Below, one piece after another: positions 26,789 through 34,576 of a DNA stretch of 34,664 nucleotides; the stretch's first letter is position 1; the number at the start of each line of letters is the position of its first letter. Source of the DNA: Altibacter sp. (GTDB taxonomy: Bacteria > Bacteroidota > Bacteroidia > Flavobacteriales > Flavobacteriaceae); assembly GCA_002696485.1 (NCBI GenBank), contig NZTP01000093.1, forward strand, positions 1 through 34,664. The letters run 5' to 3'. The notes beneath the pieces were generated by a model. That model saw only the letters and a list, made by a program, of their open reading frames with translations. It was not told the DNA's origin and did no database searches. A program made the position numbers and the translations under genes.

Positions 26789-27967
26789 TTAGTTTCTTTC
26801 AATCACCATCGCCGATGCGCCACCACCTCCATTACAGATCGCAGCCGCGCCAATTTTCCCATTGTTTTGGATCAAGACGTTTAGCAAAGTGATAAGGATT
26901 CGAACCCCGCTGCAACCTAGCGGATGTCCTAAAGACACTGCGCCGCCGTTTACATTGACATTACCATCGTTAAGTCCTAAGAGTTTCATATTCGCCAACC
27001 CCACAACGGCAAACGCTTCATTAAATTCGAAAAAATCGACATCATCTTTAGTAATTCCTGCTTTAGCAAGTGCCTTAGGCAAAGCTTTAGAAGGTGCCGT
27101 AGTAAACCATTTTGGTTCTTGAGCGGCATCGGCATAACTCTTAATTGTAGCTAAGGCAGTAAGTCCTAACTCCTTAGCCTTTTCGGCACTCATAAGGATC
27201 ATGGCACCTGCACCATCGTTTATTGTGGAAGCATTAGCAGCCGTTACTGTACCATCTTTTGAGAACGCAGGCCGTAGGGTGGGGATCTTGTCCATGTGTA
27301 CATTTTTGTACTCTTCATCTTCCGAAACAATTACCGGCTCACCTCTGCGTTGTGGCACTTCCACAGGGACGACCTCTTCCTTGAACTTCCCTTCTTTCCA
27401 TGCCTTAGCAGATCGGTTATAGGATTCAATAGCAAAAGCATCTTGGTCTTCTCTGGAAAAATTGTGTTCAATTGCACACAGATCGGCACATACACCCATA
27501 GCGTTTTGATCGTAGGCATCCACCAGACCGTCTTTTTGCATGCCATCGACAAGAGAGGCCGGTCCAAACTTCACTCCATTACGCATGTGCACGTAGTGCG
27601 GAATATTGCTCATGCTCTCCATGCCCCCGGCAACAATGATATCGGCATCGCCCAAAGCGATAGCCTGTGCTGCGTTCATCACTGCTTTCATGCCCGAAGC
27701 ACATACCTTATTTACAGTAGTACAGGGCACGGTATCGGGGATACCCGCTCCTAAAGCTGCTTGTCTGGCAGGAGCCTGACCCACACCTGCCTGTACCACA
27801 TTACCCATATATACTTCCTGAACCAATGAGGGATCTAACTGTATCTTGTGCAGTGCACCTTTAATAGCTGCAGCACCCAATTGGGTAGCCGTTAATGATG
27901 ATAGACTTCCCATAAAACTTCCTATTGGGGTTCGTGCCGCAGCAACAATTACAACTTCTTTACTCAT
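26789..27967 (-). CDS. Acetyl-CoA C-acyltransferase (thiolase)
   Basis: A 392-residue thiolase of standard length. Nucleophile Cys89 is in NKVCASGMKAVM; the other catalytic residues are His348 in SLGHPLGCSG and Cys378 in AAICNGGGGA, with FFEFNEAFAVV between. These enzymes join two acetyl-CoA to acetoacetyl-CoA or cleave 3-ketoacyl-CoA in beta-oxidation. The sequence looks closer to biosynthetic AtoB/PhaA types than to FadA, but the direction cannot be settled, so no symbol is given. No other fatty acid genes are adjacent. The promoter is well formed and carries a palindrome just after the expected transcription start, suggesting repression by an unknown regulator. Confidence 0.95.
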   Translation of the reverse strand: MSKEVVIVAAARTPIGSFMGSLSSLTATQLGAAAIKGALHKIQLDPSLVQEVYMGNVVQAGVGQAPARQAALGAGIPDTVPCTTVNKVCASGMKAVMNAAQAIALGDADIIVAGGMESMSNIPHYVHMRNGVKFGPASLVDGMQKDGLVDAYDQNAMGVCADLCAIEHNFSREDQDAFAIESYNRSAKAWKEGKFKEEVVPVEVPQRRGEPVIVSEDEEYKNVHMDKIPTLRPAFSKDGTVTAANASTINDGAGAMILMSAEKAKELGLTALATIKSYADAAQEPKWFTTAPSKALPKALAKAGITKDDVDFFEFNEAFAVVGLANMKLLGLNDGNVNVNGGAVSLGHPLGCSGVRILITLLNVLIQNNGKIGAAAICNGGGGASAMVIERN

Positions 27968-27995
27968 TGGATCTTTTTTTATTTAACATTGAATT

Positions 27996-28020
27996 TTCTG
28001 AAGTGTTTATACCTTCAGAA
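27996..28020. promoter_or_regulatory. Palindromic operator candidate for the thiolase operon
   Basis: TTCTGAAG (27996-28003) and CTTCAGAA (28013-28020) form a perfect 8-bp inverted repeat with a 9-nt spacer, 17 nt centre to centre. It lies just downstream of the thiolase -7 box, covering the expected transcription start and the leader, a common place for a repressor site. It has no T tract and so is unlikely to be a terminator. Confidence 0.55.
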
Positions 28021-28029
28021 GAGGAAGTG

Positions 28030-28060
28030 CAAATTTACATATTTAAAACTAATTTATCAA
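28030..28060 (-). promoter_or_regulatory. Promoter of the thiolase-NlpC/P60 operon
   Basis: On the minus strand TTG (28060-28058), 20 nt, then TAAATTTG (28037-28030): an exact match to the Bacteroidota TTG-N19/20-TAnnTTTG pattern and the best promoter in the window. The leader to the thiolase ATG is about 55 nt. Confidence 0.65.
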
Positions 28061-28127
28061 TCTTTCCCAAGGGCAGGTATGGGATTAATCACTCTATATT
28101 TATACCTTTACTCCTAGATCGACTTCT

Positions 28128-30173
28128 ATGAACAAGCTGTTTTCTTTCCTTACAAAAAATCAGTCCTATATCTACAAAGGATTCTTGTTTATTATCGCAA
28201 CGATCCTTGTTATCTATTTACTTCCAAAGGGTGGACAGTTCAAATATAATTTTCAAAAAGGAAAACCTTGGCAATATGAGAACTTGTATGCGCCTTTCAG
28301 TTTTACCATTAAGAAGGATGTGACTACGCTGGAAAAGGAAAAAGAGGATATTCGGGTAAATGCAACACCCTATTTTGAATACGATCCCGATGCAGCTAAT
28401 GAGGCGATGCTTCGGTTTAATGATCTTTTTGAACAGACCTTTGTAGACAGTGTTTACACAACCTCCAAAAGTAGGACGCTTCGACTGGGAAGAAATATTA
28501 TTTCAGAACTTTACGAAAAAGGGATCACCAACGAGATTCATCCCTATTCCGAAGAAAAATTAATTTATTTAACAAAAGGAAGTGAAGTAGAAGAGATCAC
28601 CTACGCGCAAGTATACAAGTTAGACGACCTCGATAAGATTGTTCGTACTTCGGTAATCGACGCCAAGGCTCAAGATACCGAAGAACTACTTCAAAAGCTA
28701 TTGGCAAGAGCAGTGGCGCCCAATGTTAGTTTTAATACGAAGCTCACCGAAGCGGCCATTGAATCAGACATCAAAGCGATCAATCCCAATCGTGGCATCA
28801 TTGAGAAGGGGGGGAGGATCATAGCGAAAGGTGAAGTAGTGGAGGGTGATAAGTATCAAATACTCAACAGTTTGAAGCTCGAATACCAATCGCAAGTGTG
28901 GAGCAAATCTAATTATGTTTGGCTTCTTGTAGGGTACTCGTTGTTGGTATCGTTAGTATTTCTGATGCTGTATTTATTCCTTAACAAATATCGCCCTGCT
29001 ATTTTTCACAACAATACCAAAGTCACATTCATTTTCTTTAATGTGGTGCTTATGGTCTTTTTAACGACTATTGTTGTGAAGATCGATGCCGCCTATGTAT
29101 ATGTGGTGCCTCTTTGTATTTTACCGCTTGTCATTAAAGCTTTTTTCGATCCGCGTCTGGGGTTGTTTGTACATGTACTGACCATTCTATTGCTTGGTTT
29201 TGTGGTACCCAACAGTTTTGAATACATGTTCCTTCAAATTATTGCCGGTATTGTAACCATTCTCACGGTTTCTGAATTATACAAACGTGCCAATCTGTTC
29301 ATTTCCGTAGGGCAGATCACCTTTATTTATATTGTGGGTTACTTTGCGTTCTTCTTAATACAAGAGGGGAACGTTCAGCTTATCAACTGGGAAACATTTG
29401 GCTACTTTGTTCTTTGTGGACTTGCGACCTTGTTTGCCCACCCCTTGATCTATTTATATGAAAAGGTTTTTGGATTGGTTTCTGATGTTTCCCTGCTGGA
29501 ATTGAGCGATACAAATTCTAAACTATTAAAAGAGCTGTCCAATAAGGCCCCGGGAACTTTCCACCATTCACTGAATGTAGCTAACTTAGCTGAAGCAGCT
29601 GCCAATGAAGTGGGTGCGAATGCTATGCTGGTGCGTGTAGGAGCGTTGTACCACGATATAGGGAAAATGATCAATCCCACCAATTTCACCGAAAATCAGG
29701 TGAATTCTTTCAATACCCATACCGAGCTCGCGCCCAAGGAAAGTGCCAAGATCATTATTGCCCATGTGATCAACGGGATAGAGATCGCACGCAAAAATAA
29801 TCTGCCGGACCGTGTGATCGATTTTATTCGGACACACCATGGAACCAGTTTGGTCTATTACTTCTACAAAAAAGAAAAAGAAATAAGCGGTGCTGCCGAC
29901 CCTGAAGATTTTCGCTATCCCGGTCCTATCCCATTTAGCAAAGAGACCGCCATTCTAATGATGGCAGATAGTGTGGAAGCGGCCAGCAAAAGTTTAAAGG
30001 ATCCTACTTCCACGAAGATCGATGCTTTTGTAGAGAAGATCATCGATGTGCAAATGGAACAAGGTCAGTTCTTGAATGCAAATGTCACGTTTAAAGAAAT
30101 TCAGAGCATTAAAAAGGTACTTAAGAAGAAACTCAACAATATCTACCACCTGCGAGTAGAATATCCGGAATAA
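28128..30173 (+). CDS. PgpH-like 7TM HD-domain phosphohydrolase
   Basis: A 681-residue membrane protein. An N-terminal transmembrane segment (about 17-35) is followed by an extracytoplasmic 7TMR-HDED-like domain (to about 260), a seven-helix membrane region (about 265-450) and a cytoplasmic HD domain. The HD residues are visible: TFHHSLNVANLAEAAA, VGALYHDIGKM (His-Asp near residue 507), IIAHVINGIEIARK and DFIRTHHGTSLVYYFY, ending with ILMMADSVEAASKS. This is the architecture of Listeria PgpH, which breaks down cyclic di-AMP, so that role is expected but unproven here. It is divergent from the thiolase gene and ends in a strong terminator, thus probably monocistronic. Confidence 0.92.
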   Translation: MNKLFSFLTKNQSYIYKGFLFIIATILVIYLLPKGGQFKYNFQKGKPWQYENLYAPFSFTIKKDVTTLEKEKEDIRVNATPYFEYDPDAANEAMLRFNDLFEQTFVDSVYTTSKSRTLRLGRNIISELYEKGITNEIHPYSEEKLIYLTKGSEVEEITYAQVYKLDDLDKIVRTSVIDAKAQDTEELLQKLLARAVAPNVSFNTKLTEAAIESDIKAINPNRGIIEKGGRIIAKGEVVEGDKYQILNSLKLEYQSQVWSKSNYVWLLVGYSLLVSLVFLMLYLFLNKYRPAIFHNNTKVTFIFFNVVLMVFLTTIVVKIDAAYVYVVPLCILPLVIKAFFDPRLGLFVHVLTILLLGFVVPNSFEYMFLQIIAGIVTILTVSELYKRANLFISVGQITFIYIVGYFAFFLIQEGNVQLINWETFGYFVLCGLATLFAHPLIYLYEKVFGLVSDVSLLELSDTNSKLLKELSNKAPGTFHHSLNVANLAEAAANEVGANAMLVRVGALYHDIGKMINPTNFTENQVNSFNTHTELAPKESAKIIIAHVINGIEIARKNNLPDRVIDFIRTHHGTSLVYYFYKKEKEISGAADPEDFRYPGPIPFSKETAILMMADSVEAASKSLKDPTSTKIDAFVEKIIDVQMEQGQFLNANVTFKEIQSIKKVLKKKLNNIYHLRVEYPE

Positions 30174-30203
30174 AAAGCACCGACTCCCCAAAGTCGGTGC
30201 TTT
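30174..30203 (+). terminator. Intrinsic terminator after the HD-domain gene
   Basis: AAAGCACCGACT (30174-30185) pairs with AGTCGGTGCTTT (30192-30203), a perfect 12-bp stem with a 6-nt loop. It begins at the stop codon; the T tract after the stem is short. Confidence 0.88.
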
Positions 30204-30506
30204 ACTCCTCAATTTTGTAGGCTAAGAAAATTACAAAAGTAATCTGATGTAATTAAGATTTAGGTATAGATGTTCTAACAGCAGAAGCTATAAAAAAACT
30301 AATATTAGTGATAACCCCAGCTTGCTTCACCTATGTAAAAGTAACATTAAGTACAAAAGGAGGTTGGGAATATTGTAACAAAAGATAGGAGTCATGTAAC
30401 CTCAATTGCGACATACCATTCTTTTCTTAATATGGTGAGCGTTAAAATTAAGCTAAGATACATCAAGGGTAATTTTTTACACGGTAACTTTAGATAAATT
30501 TCAGGT
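30204..30506. other. Intergenic region without a recognisable gene
   Basis: About 300 nt of AT-rich DNA between the terminator and the FAD oxidoreductase. I see no convincing ORF, tRNA or known riboswitch. TAACTTTA about 20 nt before the next ATG could be a weak -7 box, but no TTG lies at the right distance. Confidence 0.5.
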
Positions 30507-31709
30507 ATGGATATACGATCTCTAGAGCCGTTTTGGGTACTTCAAAATTCATTTATAACATCGTATCCGTCACTTACAGAGGATATCACAACTTCGGTGG
30601 TGATTATTGGTGCAGGTATCACAGGCGCTCTCATAGCACATACATTAATTGAAGCCGGATATGACGTAACCCTAGTCGATAAACGAGATGTTTGTCACGG
30701 AAGCACCGCAGCCAGCACCGCCATGCTTCAATATGAAGTTGATGTCCCTTTGTATACATTAATTGACAAAGTAGGTATTACGAACGCGGTTACAAGCTAC
30801 AAACAATGTGATGTAGCCATTGATACCCTAGAAGCCATTGTTTCCGAAATAAACAGTAACTGCGATTTCAGAAAAAAAGAAAGTGTCCTGTTTACTACCG
30901 AAAAAAAAGAAGTACCCTCTTTGAGGAAGGAGTATGAGGCACGGTGCAATCATGGATTTGAAGTATCGTGGCTGGATAAAAATGCCATACAAGGACTAGG
31001 TGTTCACAATGGGCAAGCTGGCATAAAATCTACTGCAGGCGCGGTTATAAATCCGTATATTTTTGCTCAAGATTTACTATTATATGCCGTAAAAAAAGGC
31101 TTGAAGGTTTTTGACAAAACCGAGATCAAAGACCGTAATCAAAAAGGAGACAATATGGTTCTAACAACACGAACCGGAAATGTTATTAAAACTTCGCATG
31201 TGATCCATTGTACAGGATATGAAAGTGTTGAAACCTTACCAAAAGATACCGTAACCCTTATTAGCACGTATGCAATTGCTTCGGAAGTATTTGCTGACCT
31301 ACCATCTCCCTTTAAAAATATGATCCTATGGGATACAGCAGACCCGTATCATTATTACAGAGGGACTGAAGACGGTAGAATTATTATGGGTGGCGGTGAT
31401 ACTCCTTTCAAGAACGCAAAAGCAAGGGATAGCTTATTAGCTAAGAAAGAAAAACAATTGGTAAAAACCTTTCAGAAGACCTTTCCGGCCATTCCGTTTA
31501 TAAAAGATTACAGTTGGGCCGGAACATTTGGCGAAACAAAAGACGGACTTCCTTATATGGGCAAACCGGACCCAAATAGAAATGAACATTATATTTTAGG
31601 CTTCGGCGGAAACGGTATTACTTTCAGTGTAATGGGCAGAGATGTCATCATCCCATCCATAGAAGGAAGGCCACATCCTTTCTTAGAATATTATAAATTT
31701 GACAGGTAA
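30507..31709 (+). CDS. FAD-dependent amino acid oxidase-like oxidoreductase (DAO family)
   Basis: A 400-residue flavoprotein. The FAD-binding Rossmann motif VVIIGAGITGALIAHTL is at residues 31-47, followed by VTLVDKRDVCHGSTAASTAML, the usual DAO second block. The C-terminal part has IIMGGGDTPF, DYSWAGTFGETKDGLPYMG and YILGFGGNGITFS, which close the FAD site. The family oxidises amines, amino acids or related compounds; the substrate cannot be read from the sequence. The first 28 residues precede the Rossmann fold (FWVLQNSFITSYPSL) and are typical of a subgroup in this phylum. The kinase-like gene starts 22 nt after the stop, so the two are probably one transcript. Confidence 0.88.
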   Translation: MDIRSLEPFWVLQNSFITSYPSLTEDITTSVVIIGAGITGALIAHTLIEAGYDVTLVDKRDVCHGSTAASTAMLQYEVDVPLYTLIDKVGITNAVTSYKQCDVAIDTLEAIVSEINSNCDFRKKESVLFTTEKKEVPSLRKEYEARCNHGFEVSWLDKNAIQGLGVHNGQAGIKSTAGAVINPYIFAQDLLLYAVKKGLKVFDKTEIKDRNQKGDNMVLTTRTGNVIKTSHVIHCTGYESVETLPKDTVTLISTYAIASEVFADLPSPFKNMILWDTADPYHYYRGTEDGRIIMGGGDTPFKNAKARDSLLAKKEKQLVKTFQKTFPAIPFIKDYSWAGTFGETKDGLPYMGKPDPNRNEHYILGFGGNGITFSVMGRDVIIPSIEGRPHPFLEYYKFDR

Positions 31710-31731
31710 CTTTGAGGATAAAACTTTCAGA

Positions 31732-33009
31732 ATGAAAAAAATTGGAATCATACTAGCAATACTAATTGTTTTGCTTTTAATTCTTCTTTATTCTTCCGTA
31801 CTCAGCTCAGACGATACGGCGGCTACTGATATTATCGTCGATCTTCAGAATATTGAGGAAACAGACTTCAAATCTATGGACTCAGTGCTCGTTGCTGCCA
31901 GCTCTCAATATACAGCAAACGATCTCAAACGATTTGTTCAAGGCGATCATTATCGAGAAGCTTGGTCAACACCTATAAAGGTCCCTATTGTATTCTTAGA
32001 TACACTTTATGGAGGTATGAAGGTGATAGAAGAAGGAGGTGGAAAGCAAACAAACTCATTAAAGCTACAAGGTGCAAACGGGATTGTCTATACCTTGCGC
32101 AGTATTGCTAAAGATCCTGAAGCACTTGTCCCTGAATATGTTCGTTTTCTGGGGTTAGAGAATATTGTTATCGATGGCGTGTCTGCACAACATCCCTACG
32201 GTGCTTGGATCGCTGCTGAAATGGCTAACGCTTTGAACATACTCCACACACACCCCAAAGCTGTATTTGTGCCCAAACAAGAATCCTTAGAAGATTTCAA
32301 CGATGCCTATGGCAATAAACTTTATTGGCTAGAATATGAAACGGAAGGAAAAAAAAACTGGACGATCTATAAGGATGTTGTTGAATTAATGGACACTGAG
32401 GATTTGCAGCAGTTAAAAACGAAACATGGACAGCACGTAAAAATTGATGTGTCACAGTTAGTAAGGAACCGTTTGTTTGATTTGGTGATAGGGGATTGGG
32501 ATCGTCATGTGAAGCAGTGGGGGTGGGCCGTTGTCAAGAATAACAATGAATTTATTGGGATACCCATTCCCGGTGATAGGGATAATGCCTTCTTTGATAT
32601 CGATGGAATTGTTCCTCAAATCGTTTCAAGTAAAAACGTTGAGCCACATGTAAGGCCCTTTAAACCAACAATTGATTATATACCGGGTCTTGTATACCCC
32701 TTTGACCGTTATTTTTTACTTTCGACTCCCGAATCTATTTACTTAGAGGAAGCACAGTACATCCAAAAGCACCTTACAGATTCGGTCATTGAGACGGCAG
32801 TTTCAAAATGGCCTGAGCCTTTGCAAAAATTAAATGGAGATACCATCATTTCCAAGATCAAAAGAAGACGCGATGATCTTAAAGAGTATGCTTTAGAATT
32901 TAGAAAAAGCATTGAAAGCAAAGGCGTCCTCACAGCACCACTTAACGGATCTCAAGATCTTGTGCTACCTCCCAATCTCTTAGCTTGTTTTAACTGCAAA
33001 AACGACTAA
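31732..33009 (+). CDS. Membrane-anchored protein with a predicted kinase-like fold
   Basis: A 425-residue protein with a single N-terminal transmembrane segment (KKIGIILAILIVLLLILLY) and a large extracytoplasmic part. Motifs: GGGKQTNSLKL (103-112) and YTLRSIAKDP (120-129), like an ATP-binding beta sheet; LFDLVIGDWDRHVKQWGW (248-265), where Asp257 would be the catalytic Asp; and IPIPGDRDNAFFDIDG (277-292), where Asp284 would bind metal like the DFG Asp. The layout recalls Fam20C- or HipA-like atypical kinases (GNMDRH and LDNGRGF in Fam20C). I recall related blocks in Bacteroidota surface proteins that also carry phosphoesterase domains. Activity is untested. The ATG at 31732 is preferred over a TTG at 31699, which overlaps the preceding gene. 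Confidence 0.7.
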   Translation: MKKIGIILAILIVLLLILLYSSVLSSDDTAATDIIVDLQNIEETDFKSMDSVLVAASSQYTANDLKRFVQGDHYREAWSTPIKVPIVFLDTLYGGMKVIEEGGGKQTNSLKLQGANGIVYTLRSIAKDPEALVPEYVRFLGLENIVIDGVSAQHPYGAWIAAEMANALNILHTHPKAVFVPKQESLEDFNDAYGNKLYWLEYETEGKKNWTIYKDVVELMDTEDLQQLKTKHGQHVKIDVSQLVRNRLFDLVIGDWDRHVKQWGWAVVKNNNEFIGIPIPGDRDNAFFDIDGIVPQIVSSKNVEPHVRPFKPTIDYIPGLVYPFDRYFLLSTPESIYLEEAQYIQKHLTDSVIETAVSKWPEPLQKLNGDTIISKIKRRRDDLKEYALEFRKSIESKGVLTAPLNGSQDLVLPPNLLACFNCKND

Positions 33010-33167
33010 CGGTTTTTCACAGTTAGTGCCTTACTCCATACACTATACGCGAGCTAATTGCTCTTAGTACGGCATTAACATTTGTTGTTAAGGTGTCATA
33101 AAGTTCTTTTAGAAAATTAAGAACAAAAGTACCTTTAGGTAATACTTAATCATTAAAACAAACGACT

Positions 33168-33653
33168 ATGAAAAATCTATCTGAATTATTCGAACATGAA
33201 ATTAAGGATCTTTATTCCGCAGAAAAACAACTCCTAGATGCATTACCTAACATGGTGAAAGCGGCTTCAGACAAAAAGCTGCAAGAAGCCTTTTCGCATC
33301 ATTTAAAAGAGACTAAAACGCAATTTGAACGTATTAAAGAAATTTGTGATTCGCTGGGAATAAATCCGGGTAATACCAAATGCGATGCCATGGAGGGGCT
33401 TATAGAAGAGTGTGATGACATGATAAAAGAAGACGCACCGGGCGATGTAAAGGATGCCGGACTTATTGCTTGCGCACAAAGAGTAGAACATTACGAAATT
33501 TCCGGTTACGGTACGGCAGTTCGTTTTGCAAAGGAATTAGGTCATAAGGATGTGGCGAAGAAGTTGCAAACCACATTGGATGAAGAATATGACGCCGATA
33601 ATAAACTGGATAAATTAGCGGAAGGTCGTCTTAACAAGAAAGCTTTAGCCTAA
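33168..33653 (+). CDS. YciE/YciF ferritin-like family protein (DUF892)
   Basis: A 161-residue, all-helical protein. The opening LSELFEHEIKDLYSAEKQLL and the later HHLKETKTQFERI, ACAQRVEHYEISGYGT and TTLDEEYDADNKL supply the Glu and His residues that would form a di-iron centre in this ferritin-like family. In enterobacteria YciE and YciF are induced by stress; the reaction is not known. Length is normal. It has its own upstream region of about 160 nt and a terminator after it, so it is likely a single-gene unit, close to two other genes of stress-linked families. Confidence 0.93.
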   Translation: MKNLSELFEHEIKDLYSAEKQLLDALPNMVKAASDKKLQEAFSHHLKETKTQFERIKEICDSLGINPGNTKCDAMEGLIEECDDMIKEDAPGDVKDAGLIACAQRVEHYEISGYGTAVRFAKELGHKDVAKKLQTTLDEEYDADNKLDKLAEGRLNKKALA

Positions 33654-33668
33654 GCAATACTATCACAG

Positions 33669-33691
33669 AACCCGTTTTTAACGGGTTTTTT
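33669..33691 (+). terminator. Intrinsic terminator after the YciE/YciF-like gene
   Basis: AACCCGT (33669-33675) pairs with ACGGGTT (33681-33687), with a short T-rich loop and a following T run. The DUF421 gene begins 15 nt after it, so it may attenuate rather than block readthrough. Confidence 0.85.
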
Positions 33692-33705
33692 AATATATAG
33701 ATCTT

Positions 33706-34227
33706 ATGGAAACATGGTTTGAAACATCTCTTAGTGCTGTAGCGGCAATTACCCTAAGCACGATAAGTATTTTTATCACGGTCATCTTATTAACAAGGAT
33801 CTTTGGAAAACGAAGTTTTTCAAAGATGTCCAGTTTTGATTTTGCGATGACAGTAGCCGTGGGTTCGATCATCGCCACGACCATCCTCTCCAAATCAATT
33901 TCCTTACTGGAAGGCATGCTGGGGTTATTAATGGTCTATTTGGTTCAGTTGACAGCTGCGTATTGTAGGCGATGGAAGTTTTTTCAGAAAGCTATTGACA
34001 ACACACCGCTACTACTCATGGATTATGAAAATATTCTTGAATCGAATCTCAAAAAAGCCCGGGTGACAGAAGGAGACCTTCGATCGAAACTACGGGAAGC
34101 AAATGTTCTGGATCTTAGCGAGGTGCGTGCAGTGGTCTTTGAAACAACCGGTGATATCGTTGTATTACATACCGCTAATAGTGATAAGAGCGTGCAGGAT
34201 TGGTTATTGAAAGACGTGAAACGGTAA
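33706..34227 (+). CDS. DUF421 family membrane protein (YetF-like)
   Basis: A 173-residue protein. The N-terminal half has three hydrophobic segments (about 9-31, 47-62, 65-83) with the family signatures RIFGKRSFSKMSSFDFAMTVAVGS and IIATTIL. The C-terminal DUF421 domain (about 95-173) shows PLLLMDYENILESNLKKARVTEGDLRSKLREA and a closing VVFETTGDIVVLH. Function unknown; Bacillus YetF-like proteins are linked to sporulation or the cell envelope. It starts 15 nt after a hairpin terminator, so a weak promoter in this gap or readthrough must supply it. Confidence 0.9.
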   Translation: METWFETSLSAVAAITLSTISIFITVILLTRIFGKRSFSKMSSFDFAMTVAVGSIIATTILSKSISLLEGMLGLLMVYLVQLTAAYCRRWKFFQKAIDNTPLLLMDYENILESNLKKARVTEGDLRSKLREANVLDLSEVRAVVFETTGDIVVLHTANSDKSVQDWLLKDVKR

Positions 34228-34311
34228 GATTTATAAGCCGAGACTTAAACCCGACGTTTTCGCCTCTCGTGCCGCGTACTTAAAAATAGAATTAACTTAA
34301 ATAAACAGATT

Positions 34312-34464
34312 ATGTCATTACTTACTATTATTTTAAACATCTTGTTGCCACCACTAGCCGTTTTTTTGAAACATGGGGTAGGCACAACTTTTTTAATTAG
34401 CATCATTTTAACGCTAATTGGTTGGCTCCCGGGAGTGATTCACGCGTTCATAGTGAACGATTAA
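34312..34464 (+). CDS. YqaE/Pmp3-family small membrane protein
   Basis: A 50-residue protein with two hydrophobic helices. The signature is nearly complete: LLPPLAVFLKHGVGTTF for the first helix and connector, then SIILTLIGWLPGVIHAFIV for the second. Pmp3 proteins sit in the plasma membrane of fungi, plants and bacteria and are linked to salt stress and membrane potential. ATG at 34312, stop TAA at 34462-34464. It follows the DUF421 gene by about 84 nt in the same direction. Confidence 0.9.
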   Translation: MSLLTIILNILLPPLAVFLKHGVGTTFLISIILTLIGWLPGVIHAFIVND

Positions 34465-34541
34465 ATTGGTATTCTTCAAGATATTCATCGGGGTGGCAGA
34501 TCCCCAGAGGAGCCTAATGGCTTCGAAAATTTCTATTGCTG

Positions 34542-34565
34542 AAAGTATGATAAATACTATACTTT
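34542..34565. repeat. Small hairpin near the right edge
   Basis: AAAGTAT (34542-34548) pairs with ATACTTT (34559-34565) over a 10-nt loop. There is no T tract after it. GGTATTCTT at 34468-34476 and AAGAATACC at 34572-34580 form a further 9-bp inverted repeat enclosing it, so the stretch might fold as one RNA after the YqaE gene. Confidence 0.35.
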
Positions 34566-34576
34566 GAAATCAAGAA

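Noticed and set aside
27296-27754. 152-residue ORF on the plus strand
   Set aside because: Antisense to the thiolase gene; low-complexity His/Ile-rich translation.
33005-33027. ACTAAC / GTTAGT hairpin after the kinase-like gene as a terminator
   Set aside because: Only a 6-bp AT-rich stem with no T tract after it.
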